Assembly (NCBI GenBank): GCA_036172665.1
Contig: CM069876.1
Location: 44,547,001 to 44,611,000, forward strand
Source of the DNA: Prosopocoilus inquinatus
Taxonomy: Eukaryota; Arthropoda; Insecta; Coleoptera; Lucanidae
DNA length: 64,000 nucleotides
Reading direction: 5' to 3'
Position 1 is the stretch's first letter; every line of letters starts with the position of its first letter. Position numbers and translations under genes: made by a program. This document shows, piece after piece, positions 1 through 12,025 of the stretch. The notes under the pieces were generated by a model. The model was not told the DNA's origin, ran no database searches, and saw nothing but the letters and a program-made list of their open reading frames with translations.

Positions 1-1018
1 TCATCAATATCCTTATTTTTAATCAAATGATTGACGATCAACGACGACCAAGATTTATTGTTCGCGACAGTACGATTTCGCCTTAAAATCATACGCATAT
101 TATTATTATTAAAAAGATCACATTATTTTTTTTTGTGAACATTTTGGTAAAAAAAAACAATCGTTTGAACAAAAATGAAATTTTTTTCAAATTACGCCCA
201 AAATTCGTTGTTTTTCTCTTGTTTTTGCCGTCACAGGACTCGAAACAAAATTGGAGATTTAGAATTTCTTTTTTTTTTTTAAAAAAAAAGGAAGGGAACA
301 AGAGAAACAAAAGACAGTCGCAACATTTTGCGAAAAAGTAAATAAAAAAATGAGAACAAGCCAACCAGATGATATAAATGGAAGGAAATATGAGAAACAA
401 ATGACGATCGCAGTATTTTGTGGAAAAGAAGATAGAACAAATCAATCAGTGAGTAGGTATTCTGAATAAAACAACTTTTTAATTTTGAGGTTAGATAGTT
501 TACAGCAGAATTATCATATCTTGACAGCTGACAGTTTGACAAACTTAGAAATATATGATAATGTACTGCAAATCACGGCCTGCTCTATTTATAAATTTAT
601 TTGATGACGTCGTGGTAGATGTCATAAATAATAACAAAAGGAAGAATAATTTAGTCATTTGAAAAAAATATAGTCGGCGTGGAAAATAAAAATAGTATAC
701 AAAAAAAAAAGAAAAACAAGCGACGTTCGTAATCTCTACGAAATAAGAAAAGAAAATAATTTTGAGAAAATACAAAAGAAAATTAAATTGCTTTATGAAA
801 AGAGCAATAAAATTCAATTTTGACTCGTCAAGTGTTTATTCTGCCATGGACGTTCCAAACTGCAACCTGTACTCTCATTATACAGGACTCTATACAGCGC
901 CTTCTGTTAGATAAAAGTGAAAGTTCAGTTCCCACTTTATTTAAAAACGACATTTCTAAGTATTTCTTAGTATTTGATAAGTATAAATAAAGAGTAAGAT
1001 GCTTTACTTTTTAAAATA
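1..1018. other. A-rich low-complexity DNA, no gene seen
   Basis: No splice-bounded coding segment was recognised. The plus strand is A-rich with scattered ACAAAAG or ACAAATG boxes (near 307 and 399), the same composition as the repeat copies at 4.8-7.4, 28.7-30.1, 48-49.7 and 55.6-56.8 kb. If the upstream PHLDB exon at 10996 is real, this stretch is probably intron of that gene. Confidence 0.5.
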
Positions 1019-1925
1019 AGGCACGTTTGGCAGCGTTTGGAATGCTGGCGCCGTCTATTAGCCAGAATTAAAATTAGAATTGCCGCCGGATTTAAAAATT
1101 GAATTTTCATTTCGAAAAACAATAGAAACTAATTACTTATTTATCATCATTAGGATTGTACAACAGTGAGTATGAAGTAAAGAGATGCTTTTGAGTCGCT
1201 TAGAATTTAATTTAATAGAGATTTTGTTTCTAGAAACGTTACGCTATATTTTTTTAAATAGGACAAGTTTGGACAGCGCCATCTATTAGCCAGAATCAAA
1301 GCTAGAAATGCCGCCAAATTTAAGCATTTAATTTTTATTTCGAAAAAACAATAGAAACACTAATTTCTTGTCATCATCATTAGGATTAATTAAGCAGGAG
1401 TGAGAGATACTTTTTGAATCAGTTAAAAACTCAGAGTCGAGAAAATCGTTTTTAAATTTAATTTAATAGCAAAAATAAAATGATAGCAAAATTTAGTTGT
1501 GTCGTCTCTTAATTTCGATAACGATTGCAGTTATTGCTCAATTGATGAAGTTTTGTTTTGAGATTCTTTAAATTAGATTGCCTATAGTCAAGAAAAAGGA
1601 AAATTTCGACGGTAAAATAAAAATCTAGGGTTTTTCAAAGGACCCAAAAAAAATCTTTGTTAAAAATCTTACAGAAACCTGTAATTTATACACTTCTGAG
1701 AGAGAACAAAACCTATTTCAAATTGGTCACGTGTGTCACGGGATTTGAAATCATTTCTGATGTCATTATGCAAGAGAGTAACTCATGATTTTGTTTTTAG
1801 AAACGTTACGGGTTACTTTTAAAAATAAGGCACGTTCGGAGAGCGCCATCTATTAGCCAGAATCAAGGCTAGAATTGCCGCCGGATTTAAAAATTAAATT
1901 TTTATTTCGAAAAACAATGCAAAAC
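1019..1925 (+). repeat. Three diverged copies of a ~105-bp repeat with GCGCCATCTATTAG
   Basis: Copies lie near 1019-1130, 1259-1375 and 1822-1925. Each reads roughly GCACGTTTGG, then a GCGCCATCTATTAG core, then GCCAGAATCAA, TTGCCGCC and an A-rich tail ending in AAAACAATAGAAAC. The first copy has CCGTCT in place of CCATCT. A weaker relative of the core is at 5571. Spacing is irregular, so this looks like clustered insertion or an eroded array. Confidence 0.75.
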
Positions 1926-3276
1926 TAATTCGTAATTACATCTACGTAATTAGTAAGTGAATTAAAAATTTAGACTTTGACTTTTTGGCTTGATATCAAC
2001 GCATGCACGCACATACATTACAAATTTAAGCGTTCGAATACATAATTTTATATTTTGGGCGGTGAAGCCCGAGACTCTTGTTTTCAAAACAATCATCTTT
2101 TCTTCTTAATGTGCGGCAATAAACAAGGCGAAAATCTTGGAACGAAACGTGCGGTTTTGTTTCCAATCCAATAAACACAATAAACATTAGAAATTACGGC
2201 CCCGGTCTAGTATTTCAGGAAACGAACGAACGGAAAATATTTGGGACGCGCGGCCCCGATTTAATTCATGATTTATTACGCCCCTGTTATTCAAAAAGCA
2301 TTTGCTCCATTTTAAACAAGAGGAGTTCGCAGAATAGGATTAACATAAGAACAAAATTAGCGGAATTTTATTTTAACCCCATAAATAACCCCCTCTTCCA
2401 AATTGTTCGTGAACTTTCCTTTTTTTTTTGGGAAGTTACAAATGATTTTCCCAAAAAAATTGCCCTGAGATTGTTGTATAGGGGGATAAGTTTTTTGGTG
2501 GACGTTCTGCACAAAGCAAAATCAAAATCATCAACATGAATCGGTTCAACATCTTAGCTACAATTTGGATACCTGTTCGGATGACTTACGATTAAATTAG
2601 ATTACAGAAACGGAACATCTGCGTCATCCCGACACATGTTCAACACGAACGCGCAAAACATATCAGAGTACAACCTAATTTTAAGACTAAAAAAACATGT
2701 GGAAGCGATTTTTCAAAAAAAAAGAATACAATTCGCAGCGATTATGCAAGAAGACACGGTGCGGGCCGGCGGCCAAAAAAAATTTTTTTTCCTCGATCGG
2801 TTCAAGCGTTCACCTAAATTATTAAAGAGGGGGGTGTGAGGCAAACTGTCTTTGGTTCTAAAATTAGGGGGAAAACCGCGGCGGACAGGATGGTCCCTCT
2901 TTAAATTTAGCGCGGCGGAGAATATTTTTGGGCCGTCCACCTGTTCCTCTCTCTGGATGTTTGGTACACTCCCAGGAGTCGTTTAATCTCCCGAACTATT
3001 AATGTTTTGACGGTGACAAATTTACGCTTACTCATCGCGAATGTATGTGGGTTACGTGGGGGCGAATAAATTTGCGACTTTCAGTTGGATTTCTGAAGAG
3101 GATATCCGCCCGGAGTTGGCGGTCATTTCAAATCAGTCATTAATTAAAAAAAAAAAGGTTAGCAAACTGGTAAACTCTACAGACAGATAATATTAGAATA
3201 ACAAAAATCATTGTTAGAATTTTATTTATTTATTTATTATTAAAAATGGCGTTCGAATGCTGAACTCGTCGTCGTC
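1926..3276. other. Low-repeat AT-rich stretch, no gene recognised
   Basis: No coding segment with convincing splice sites was seen. The sequence is less repetitive than its surroundings and has several GC-richer patches (2120-2260 and 2755-2940). Short open frames on both strands around 2640-2940 have poor composition and no recognisable domain. Conserved intronic regulatory DNA is possible but cannot be judged from one sequence. Confidence 0.4.
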
Positions 3277-4495
3277 TACAGGGTGTTTCACTTCAGGCGG
3301 CTTCCTTCATATCTCACTAGTTACTCATTTTACAAAAAAATATTTCAAATCAAAGTTACTTGGTATCATGTGGAGCAAATTTCAAAATTAGTTTGACTTA
3401 TAGAGGATGTTCCGTTTGGTCTGGACGTTATGTCACTTCGTTATTTTAAATGGAACAGCCTGTATGTTTTTACATTTTCGGATTCCTGACTGAATTTTAA
3501 TGTGACTTTGTGTACCACACATAGGGTCTAAACTAAACGGTTTTCGCGTTATTCAACTTTTTTGAAAAAAAGAAATTATCGCGTTTGCAGTACTTCAAAC
3601 AAACGCAAATATTTTCCGAACAAATGACGGTAGAGATTTTTTGCAAAAGTTTCACCTTGAAACGCTTTTTTATTTACACCGTCAAGAAAAATTCCAAGTA
3701 ACATAATTTCTTATAAAAAAAATTAATAAACTTGAGAATGTTCAAACAGCGATAACTATTTTTTTTTTTTTTGGAATGCCATACATCTTTTATTATGAGT
3801 AGATGCTCAGTGTAACATTTATTTTTTAATTTATTTTTAATGTTCATTATTTTTACCAAAGATTGTTTTGATACTTACTTTTATTTTTATTTAGTCTCAT
3901 AATCATAATTATTTTTGTAATCGTTGACTAAATAAATATTCACTATTCACTACGCGTTATTTAATTCTCTTTTCAGTGATATAATGTTGTCGATACCTGC
4001 CGTTAACAGTTTTTTCAGTATTTCATTAAAAAATAGTTTATTAATTTTTTTTCTAAGAATTTGTGTTACTTGGAATTTTTCTTTACGGTGCAACTGAAAA
4101 AGCGTTTCATGCTGAAACTTTTGCAAAAAATCACAAGTACCTAACGTCATTTGTTCGGAAGATATTTGCATTTGTTTGACGTACTGCAAACGCGATGATT
4201 AAAAAAAAAAGTTGAATAACGTGAAAACGCTTTAGATTAGACCCTATGTGTGGTACACAAAGTCACATTAAAATTCAATCCGGAATCCGAAAATGTAAAA
4301 ATATGTAGTGGGTTCCGTTTAAAATAACGAAGTGACATAACGCCCAGACCAAACGGAACACCCTGTATACACCAAGTTATGTATTTTAAAACATGCCCCA
4401 CATGATATCAAGTAACTTTCATTCGAAACATTTTTTTTGTAAAATGTTTAGCTAGAGAGATATGCAGGAAGCCGCCTTAACTAGAACACCCTGTA
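3277..4495. mobile_element. Non-autonomous DNA transposon with very long inverted repeats
   Basis: The element begins TACAGGGTGTTTCA and ends GAACACCCTGTA. Its arms (about 3277-3760 and 3990-4495) are inverted copies of each other at about 80-90% identity by eye, around a spacer of about 230 bp. Landmarks in both arms are a block near ACCCTATGTGTGGTAC, the string AACAAATGACG, and a CACTTCGTTATTTTAA block. No transposase frame exists. A solo right arm of the same family is at 18470-18915. Confidence 0.85.
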
Positions 4496-4827
4496 TATGC
4501 AGGGTCTCGTTAAGTCTGATGCATGATTAAGAAGGTTTTTGTATGAGTGAGTTGAATAAAAATCTCCCCTAATTTTAAAAGATTCTCACGAAACGCTAAA
4601 ATATTCCCTCAATCCCTCAAAAAAAAAGAAATGTTTACAAATTCCCACGAATTGGCAACGCTGCAGAAAAACTACTTTCGTCTCTGCATCGTCTGTAATT
4701 TTATTTGCTTTTTTTAAAATTAAGCGAATTTCAGTTCCACCAACCTTCAGGCAATTTGAAAGTGAGCGCCCTCCATAAACAAAAATTGAAAATTGAATTA
4801 TTTCGCAAATTACATTCTTGTTTGCGG

Positions 4828-7390
4828 CGTTGTCAGATTGGGCGAAATTTCGCCATTTGGGCTATTTTTTTGTTTTTTTGTAAGGAGCGCTTCGGCGTAA
4901 GATAAATCGATTTGGCGATTGGCTTACATCATCGAAAAAATGCACAGTAACCAACGAAAAACAAAAGACGATCGATTATTTAAAAATTACGAAACAAAAG
5001 AAAGAGAATTTAAGGAAATAAGTTTAAGTTTACTTAACCTCAAAATACTTCCGTTTTGATTATTAAAAATAAAATAGAAAACAAAATACAATTCGAACAT
5101 CTGCTAGAAACAAACAGATTTCCGCGTTGGAAAAACAAATGAATCTAGAATTATTTGAGAGGTTGTTGTACGAACAGCGTTTCAAAGCAAAAAAAAATGA
5201 AAAAAATTCAATCGTTAAGAAGAAGTAAGTAAAATCGAAGCACTTATTAGAAACATGCAAGAAATAAAAAAAATAATAAAATTTAGAAGTGTTCGAGAAA
5301 ACAAAAGAGTTTGGAATTTAAAAGAAAACTATCATTCCATCGACGAAAAGAAAATTTAGAATGAAATTAAAAATAGAAACTTAAAGAAAAATGAAATCAA
5401 ACTGAAGAAAATGTAATTATTAGAACAAAATATGTAATAATAACTCCAGAAACAGAAATTAAAAGAAAATAAAATATTTAAAAAAAAATTAACAATTAAA
5501 AAAATCTAAAACGAAGGAAAATCGTTAAAAATTTCTGCGCGATAGTTTTTAAAGTTTTGATTAAGCAACGAACGCCATCTATTAGCAAAAGTTGAAAATC
5601 GATTTACCGGTTAATTTAAAAAAAATACGCACCGGAAGCTCTGAAAACTCGTAGAATTAACAGTTTATTTTTCTTATTTTAATTTTGAAAGAATCTCAAG
5701 AAGAAGAAATACTTCGAATCTGTGCCCTTTTAGTGGACCATAATTACTAAAAAAACCTTTTTACTAATATTTTTTTCTAATTTCATTTTTTTGTATCCAG
5801 GTTTCGGGAATTTATTTGGCTTTGTATTTGGCAATTTAATTATTATCTAGCGTTACCTAACCTACATATATTTTCACTTTCATTTTAGCAGAATTAAAAA
5901 TATAGTCAATGTCTAACTATCTAACGCTAAAAACGTAAACAAATGAAATTAAATAAAAATAAGGAAAGCAGGAAACAACACGCAAGAAACAAGTTATGAT
6001 CAGACAAAAGAAAGTCGACGATCTTGACAATCAAACAGGTCCTGAGACCACCAATGACGTCATGAAACAAGACAGTTACGTCACAACAAGACCTGCAATG
6101 TCTACAAATAAAAATTGAAACGGATATTTAAAAAAGCAAAACAAAAAACGTTCGCTGAGTTCCCGGCAATAGAAATAAAAAGAAGAAACAAAACTGCATT
6201 TTGAGAACGGTTGATAAAAATACAAAAGAGAAAAAACCGAAAACTTAAAATACATAAACAAAAGTAGTAGATACCACTATGCTAAGAGCTAAACAAACGT
6301 AAAGAACAAAAAAAAATAAGGTTGACGACCAAAATGGACAAAAAAACAAATGAACCTCCAGACGAAAAAAGAAAACTAGCAGAAAACAAAATAGTAATAG
6401 ATAAATAAATAAAATAATGTTGAGGACTAAGATGAATAAAAAACAAATGTATCTCCGGACATGAAGAAGAAGAAACAAAGAATCTCTCAAAAAAAAACTA
6501 GTAAAAGACAAAAGATGTGAAAAATCAATTTGATAAAAATACAAAAGAAAAAAAACGAAAACATAAAATAAATAAACAAAAGTAGTAGATACCACGATGC
6601 TAAGAGATAAACAAACGTAAAGAACAAAAAAAAATAAGGTTGGCGACCAAAATGAACAAAAAAACAAATGAACCTCCAGACGAAAAAAAAAAAACTAGTA
6701 GAAAACAAAATAGTATTAAATAAAATAAGGACTAAGATGAACAAAAAACAAACGAATCCTCAGATATGAACAAGAAACAATTGAATCTCTCAAAAAATCA
6801 GTAGAAGACAAAAGATATGAAAAATCAATATGATAAAAATAAATAAAAAAAACAAATGAACCTCCAGACGAAAAAAAACTAGTAGAAAACAAAATAGTAT
6901 TAAATAAAATAAGGACTAAGATGAACAAAGAACAAACAAATCTTCAGATATGAACAAGAAACAATTTAATCTCTCAAAGAAAAAAACAGTAGAAGACAAA
7001 AGATGTGAAAAATCTATATGATAAAAATACAAAAGAAAAATATGAAAGCATAAAATAAATTTTAAAATGTACCACTATACTAAGATGGACAAATGAAAGT
7101 GAAAATCGAAGAATGTTTTAAAAAACAAACACGTCGGAAACAAAAGAGAGCTGTAAGAAAATTCAATAAAATGCAAAAACCAATTCGATTAAAAAGGAAA
7201 AAGAAATACCAAAAACAGAAGAAGAAAAAGAACAAGAATGGATCGACGCTTGCGATTAAGTTAAGAAACTGGTACGAAACAAAAAAAAAACAAAATAAAA
7301 CAAATGGATTGCGAATAAAACGCAAAAATTCCTTAAAAGAAAAACAGAGGAAAAATATGAAATTAACAAATTAAAGCAAAAGAAAACATT
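4828..7390 (+). mobile_element. A-rich ACAAAAG repeat family, copy 1, with internal tandem units
   Basis: The left edge near 4828 carries TTGTCAGATTGGGCGAAATT, the inverse of the right edge of copy 2 at 30040-30076. The interior is strongly purine-rich on the plus strand with ACAAAAG boxes every few tens of bases. At 6190-7080 units of about 190-320 bp repeat, each with TTGATAAAAATACAAAAG and AACCTCCAGACGAAAAA. Long open frames on either strand are a by-product of this composition (Lys/Arg/Asn-rich one way, Phe/Leu-rich the other) and are not called as genes. The right boundary is approximate. Confidence 0.6.
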
Positions 7391-8335
7391 GGTCGAAGTA
7401 CTTTCGTCAACTAACACTTAATATAAATGAAGGTAGCAGTATGGACAGTCAGTATTAATCGCATTGTATATTTTTTCTTTATTTTGTTGAGTGTCGTTAA
7501 GTGAATACAACAGCAAAAGTAGCCCGAATCAAACGTTACACGATACATTTTTATTAATTTTTTTTTATTAACGCAACGTTACTCACTCTCGTCCAGAATT
7601 AAAAATAAAATAAAATAAAATTCATTGAGCGCAGCGGGCGAAGTTACTTACTCTCATTTAATATATTATTATTATTATTATCATTACTTCTTTTTTTAAT
7701 TTAGAGCACAGCAGGAAATTTACGGCCCCCCTTCTTTGTGTTAGGCATGCGATTTATTAAGTTCTCGCCGGATAAAAATACATCAGCCGGACGCCAAATG
7801 TAAAAATAAACACTTTTAAAAGTACCTGCGTTTTCACAACAAAACAAAATTTGTAAATAATATCGACACTGTCTCTTAAAAAAAAATATGCATACCAAGA
7901 ATGTAGTATTTAGAAAAAGGAAGAAAGAATTGCGTATATTGATCATCACAAAGAAAAGGAACCTTGTGACAAGTGAACAATCAAGTATCAATTCTTGACA
8001 GATGAAAATTTCATTTAATAGTTCAGAAGTTCTTAAAACTTGTCAAATTTTGTTCCATAGTATAAGCTATCCTCTTAATAATCGATGGCATTCGATGATA
8101 ATTAATTTAATCAATTGCAAGTATAAATAAATAAATAAATAAAGTACGTACGACAAAATTAAACAAAGCTTTCGATCGTTCCAAGGGTTCAGGGGCGGAC
8201 CGGACTATTTCGAAATCAGAACGAAAATGAATGTCACCAGTTCGTTTAATAATAATATTTTCAAGCCAAAATCGCACGTACATATGTACATGCAAGTGAC
8301 AAATTAATTAAAATTTATGTACCCACTCAAACACC
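7391..8335. other. AT-rich spacer, nothing recognised
   Basis: No gene, RNA or clear repeat boundary was found. There is an ATT/TTA microsatellite at 7660-7685 and an AAATA run near 8125-8145. Confidence 0.4.
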
Positions 8336-10745
8336 GGAGGTTTTAAATCACGAACGAATGACGCAAACGTGCGGACCAATAAATTATTGCATGCCAAAAA
8401 AATATCATTGTAAGTTACGCGACGAAAAGGAATTAAAAGCAAACGTATCGTTACGAATTTAAGGTGCGGACCAATAAATTATTGCATGCCAAGAAAATAT
8501 AATTCTAAGTTACGCGACGAAAAGGAATTAAAAGCAAACGTATCGTTACGAATTTAAGGTGCGTTTAGATTTATTAAAAAAAAATTAAATACTCGATGAA
8601 TCGAATAATTAATTTATTAACAACGTTATACTGGCACTAATTTATTTTATGCCGCGACTATCGACTAATTTATTTTTTTTACAAAAGTCGAACGATCAGT
8701 TAACTTCGGTTCAGTTAACCGGAGGTTTTAAATCACGAACGAATGACGCAAACGTGCGGACCAATAAATTATTGTGTGCCAAAAAAAATATAATTGTAAG
8801 TTACGCGACGAAAAGGAATTAAAAGCAAACATATTGTTACGAGTTTAAGGTGCGTTTTGATTTATTAAAAAAAAAAATTAAATACTCGATGAATCGAATA
8901 ATTAATTTATTAACAACGTTATACTGGCACTAATTTATTTTATACGCGGACTATCAACTAATTTATTTTTATTACAAAAGTCGAACGATCAGTTAACTTC
9001 GGTTCAGTTAACCGGAGTTTTAAATCACGAACGAATGACGCAAACGTGCGGACCAATAAATTATTGCATGCCAAGAAAATATAATTCTAAGTTACGCAAC
9101 GAAAAGGAATTAAAAGCAAACATATCGTTACGAATTTAAGGTGCGTTTTGATTTATTTAAAAAAAAAAATTAAATACTCGATGAATCGAATAATTAATTT
9201 ATTAACAACGTTATACTGGCACTAATTTATTTCATGCGGCGACTATCGACTAATTTATTTTTATTACAAAAGTCGAACGATCAGTTAACTTCGGTTCAGT
9301 TAACCGGAGGTTTTAAATCACGAACGAATGACGCAAACGTGCGGACCAATAAATTATTGCATGCCAAGAAAATATAATTCTAAGTTACGCGACGAAAAGG
9401 AATTAAAAGCAAACATATCGTTACGAATTTAAGGTGCGTTTTGATTTATTTAAAAAAAAAATTAAATACTCGATGAATCGAATAATTAATTTATTAACAA
9501 CTTTATACTGGCACTAATTTATTTCATGCGGCGACTATCGACTAATTTATTTTTATTACAAAATCGAACGATCAGTTAACTTCGGTTCAGTTAACCGGAG
9601 TTTTAAATCACGAACGAATGAAGCAAACGTGCGGACCAATAAATTATTGTATGCCAAAAAAATATAATTGTAAGTTACACGACGAAAAGGTCTTAAAAAC
9701 AAACACACCGTTACGAATTCAAGGTGCGTTTTGATTTATTTAAAAAAAAATAAAATACTCGATGAATCTAATAATTAATTTATTAACGACGTTATACCAG
9801 CACTAATTTATTTCATGCGGCGACTATCGACTAATTTATTTTTATTGCAAAAGTCGAACGATCAGTTAACTTCGGTTCAATTAACCGGAGTTTTAAATCA
9901 CGAACGAATGACGCAAACGTGCAGACCAATAGATTATTGCATGCCAAGAAAATATAATTCTAAGTTACGCGACGAAAAGGAATTAAAAGCAAACGTATCA
10001 TTACGAGTTTAAGGTGCGTTTTGATTTATTTAAAAAATAAAATAAAATACTCGATGAGTCGAATAATTAATTTATTAACGACGTTATACCAGCACTAATT
10101 TATTTCATGCGGCGACTATCGACTAATTTATTTTTATTACAAAAGTCGAACGATCAGTTAACTTCGGTTCAGTTAACCGGAGTTTTAAGTCACGAACGAA
10201 TGAAGCAAACGTGAGGACCAATAAATTATTGCATGCCAAAAAAATATAATTCTAAGTTACGCGACGTAAAGGAATTAAAAGCAAACATATCGTTAAGAAT
10301 TTAAGGTGCGTTTTGATTTATTTAAAAAAAATTAAATACTCGATGAATCGAATAATTAATTTATTAACAACGTTATACTGGCACTAATTTATTTTATGCG
10401 GCGACTATCGACTAATTTATTTTTATTACAAAAGTCGAACGATCAGTTAACTTCGGTTCAGTTAACCGGAGGTTTTAAATCACGAACGAATGAAGCAAAC
10501 GTGCGGACCAATAAATTATTGCATGCCAAAAAAATATCATTGTAAGTTGCACGACGAAAAGGAATTAAAAGAAAACGTATCGTTACGAATTTAAGGTGCG
10601 TTTTGATTTATTTAAAAAAAAATTAAATACTCGATGAATCGAATAATTAACTTATTAACAACGTTGTACTAGCACTAATTTATTTTATGCCGCGACTATC
10701 GACTAATTTATTTTTATTACAAAAGTCGAACGAGCAGTTAACTCC
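8336..10745 (+). repeat. 292-bp satellite array, about eight units
   Basis: Units start with GGAG(G)TTTTAAATCACGAACG at 8337, 8721, 9013, 9305, 9597, 9887, 10179 and 10468, giving spacings of 384, 292, 292, 292, 290, 292 and 289. The first interval is longer because a ~92-bp piece (ACGTGCGGACC to GAATTTAAGGTGC) is duplicated. Every junction carries GTTAACT-TCGGTTC-AGTTAAC, a perfect 7-bp stem with a 7-base loop. A second short palindrome, TCGATGAATCGA, lies mid-unit. Units are highly similar, which implies recent amplification or homogenisation. No coding frame is conserved. Confidence 0.95.
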
Positions 10746-10857
10746 GATGCGAACTGTCGATGTCTGTTCTTCCTGTTCTCCGCGCGTGTTTTAATAACCG
10801 AGCTGAAACTGAAGCATTTGGACGTCCAGACTCTGACGCGCCTGCCAGGCTCTGACG

Positions 10858-10895
10858 CATGTATAAATAATTCGTCACGCATCAGATCGTCACAC
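10858..10895 (+). promoter_or_regulatory. Possible TATA-type promoter after the satellite
   Basis: A GTATAAATAA box starts at 10861, and 20-30 bp downstream lie ATCAGATCGTCACAC initiator-like trinucleotides. The preceding 100 bp are unusually GC-rich for the window. This could be a promoter for a transcript covering 10996-11071, or part of a mobile element. It is a weak call made from motif spacing only. Confidence 0.25.
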
Positions 10896-10995
10896 TATTA
10901 ATTTCTAAATACGGTTTTCAAGAATTGGTGTTAACTAAGTTTCGTCTTTTTGCATTATTATTATTATTATTATTATTATTTTGTTGTTGTTGCAG

Positions 10996-11071
10996 TGCTA
11001 CAGGCAGTGACGAAGCGGAACAAAAGGAAAACCTCAGCAACGGCGGAAACGCGCAGAATCAACTGGAACCG
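10996..11071 (+). CDS. Possible internal exon of the PHLDB-like gene
   Basis: A 76-bp segment is bounded by a good acceptor (TTGTTGTTGTTGCAG ending at 10995, with TTAACTAA as a branch-point candidate near 10931) and a strong donor (CCG|GTGAGT at 11072). In the frame with one leading base it encodes 25 residues, acidic and polar (ATGSDEAEQKENLSN then GGNAQNQLEP). The exon ends in phase 0, which matches the phase-0 start of the clear PHLDB exon at 38778. The composition suits the disordered linker ahead of the PH domain. A second frame is also open, so frame assignment depends on that join. Linkage to PHLDB is an inference; it could belong to another transcript. The TTA microsatellite at 10958-10980 is just upstream. 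Confidence 0.45.
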
Positions 11072-11880
11072 GTGAGTCTGTCCCTGCACATTTTTTTTTT
11101 TTTTTACAATAATTTACAACCCGGCGTAATTGTCATGTAAGTTATTTTTTTTACAACCCGACGTAATTGTCATGTAACTTACTTTTCAAAGTCGCAAATA
11201 AATTACAACGCCCGTAAAATAACGAACACAAATTGAAATATTTGGCATCACAATTTCGATGACGTTTATTTCAAATATATGTATACGGAGTGCGCGCAAA
11301 AAGTTTCCTCCGTCTCTTCGCCCCCTCCCCCCTCCTCTCCGCATCACGCGCCTCAAACAATGAAATACGAAACTGCTATAAAAATTTTATGAGGCGAAGC
11401 GCAGTCGGTAAATTATTTTTTATTACGTACCGACGAAAAAATTAAAATAAATTAAATCTCCGAACAGTTGCTTTTTTTCGAGGAGTAAACAATGAGGCGT
11501 CCGAAAATAAACGGGGTGGGGGGGATTCAACGGGTCGAATCGAACATTAAAAAAAAAAACTTTGTCAAGTCTCCAAGGCAAAGAAAAAAAAAACAAATTA
11601 ATCTCGGCCGCGTATTTTCGTCGTACGTTTTTCGAAATTGAAAAGTTTTTTTTTTCTTCGGCGCCGCAATTTCGTCGAATAATGCGACGTTGCCGCAGGT
11701 CCGCCCGAATCTGGTTGATCTCCACCGCACGGAGACGCAAGTAGAAACAATGAAAATCAAAATGATTTGGAGATTTGGGCATTTTTGGGGGGATTGCCGC
11801 CGCCAATTGGATTTCGTCGATCACGTGATCACTTCCCCTACTGGCGTGGGAGGCATCATGAAAATCTCCCAAAAAAAAAA
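11072..11880. other. Putative intron sequence, no gene
   Basis: This stretch contains a duplicated ACAACCCG(G/A)CGTAATTGTCATGTAA segment (about 11114-11137 and 11152-11175) and a C-rich patch at 11305-11345. The open frames around 11423-11971 on both strands overlap one another and resemble nothing known. Confidence 0.4.
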
Positions 11881-12025
11881 GGGGCGTATTCTGGAACTTT
11901 TTAACGGGCCGTTAAAATTTAGAGGTCCTTTAAAATTTAAAACACATTTCTATGATTGGTTGTTCACATAGCAACAAAATTTAACAGCCCTTTAAATTTA
12001 AAGCTTTTGATAGAGAATAGGCCCC
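11881..12025. mobile_element. MITE with TTAAATTTAAAG-type inverted repeats
   Basis: Left GGGGCGTATTCTGGAA pairs imperfectly with right GAGAATAGGCCCC. Internal AAATTT(A)AA blocks match in inverted orientation around a centre near 11950. The element is about 145 bp with no coding capacity. Similar elements are at 33154-33296 and 54480-55090. Confidence 0.65.

Noticed and set aside
6245..6928. Phe/Leu/Val-rich minus-strand frames that look like membrane proteins
   Set aside because: They are the complement of an A-rich tandem repeat; codons follow composition and the repeat period, with no conserved start or domain.
7093..7374. 93-codon Lys/Arg-rich frame resembling a ribosomal-type basic protein
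   Set aside because: It falls in the A-rich ACAAAAG family; homologous copies at 29.6 and 56.2 kb have the frame broken.
8336..10745. Regular repeats considered as a CRISPR array
   Set aside because: The units are 292 bp and similar throughout with no variable spacers, in eukaryotic DNA; this is a satellite.
10925..11140. Frame with a poly-Leu/Cys start resembling a signal peptide before the 10996 exon
   Set aside because: The hydrophobic part is a TTA/TTG microsatellite and polypyrimidine tract ending in CAG; there is no ATG, and an acceptor fits better.
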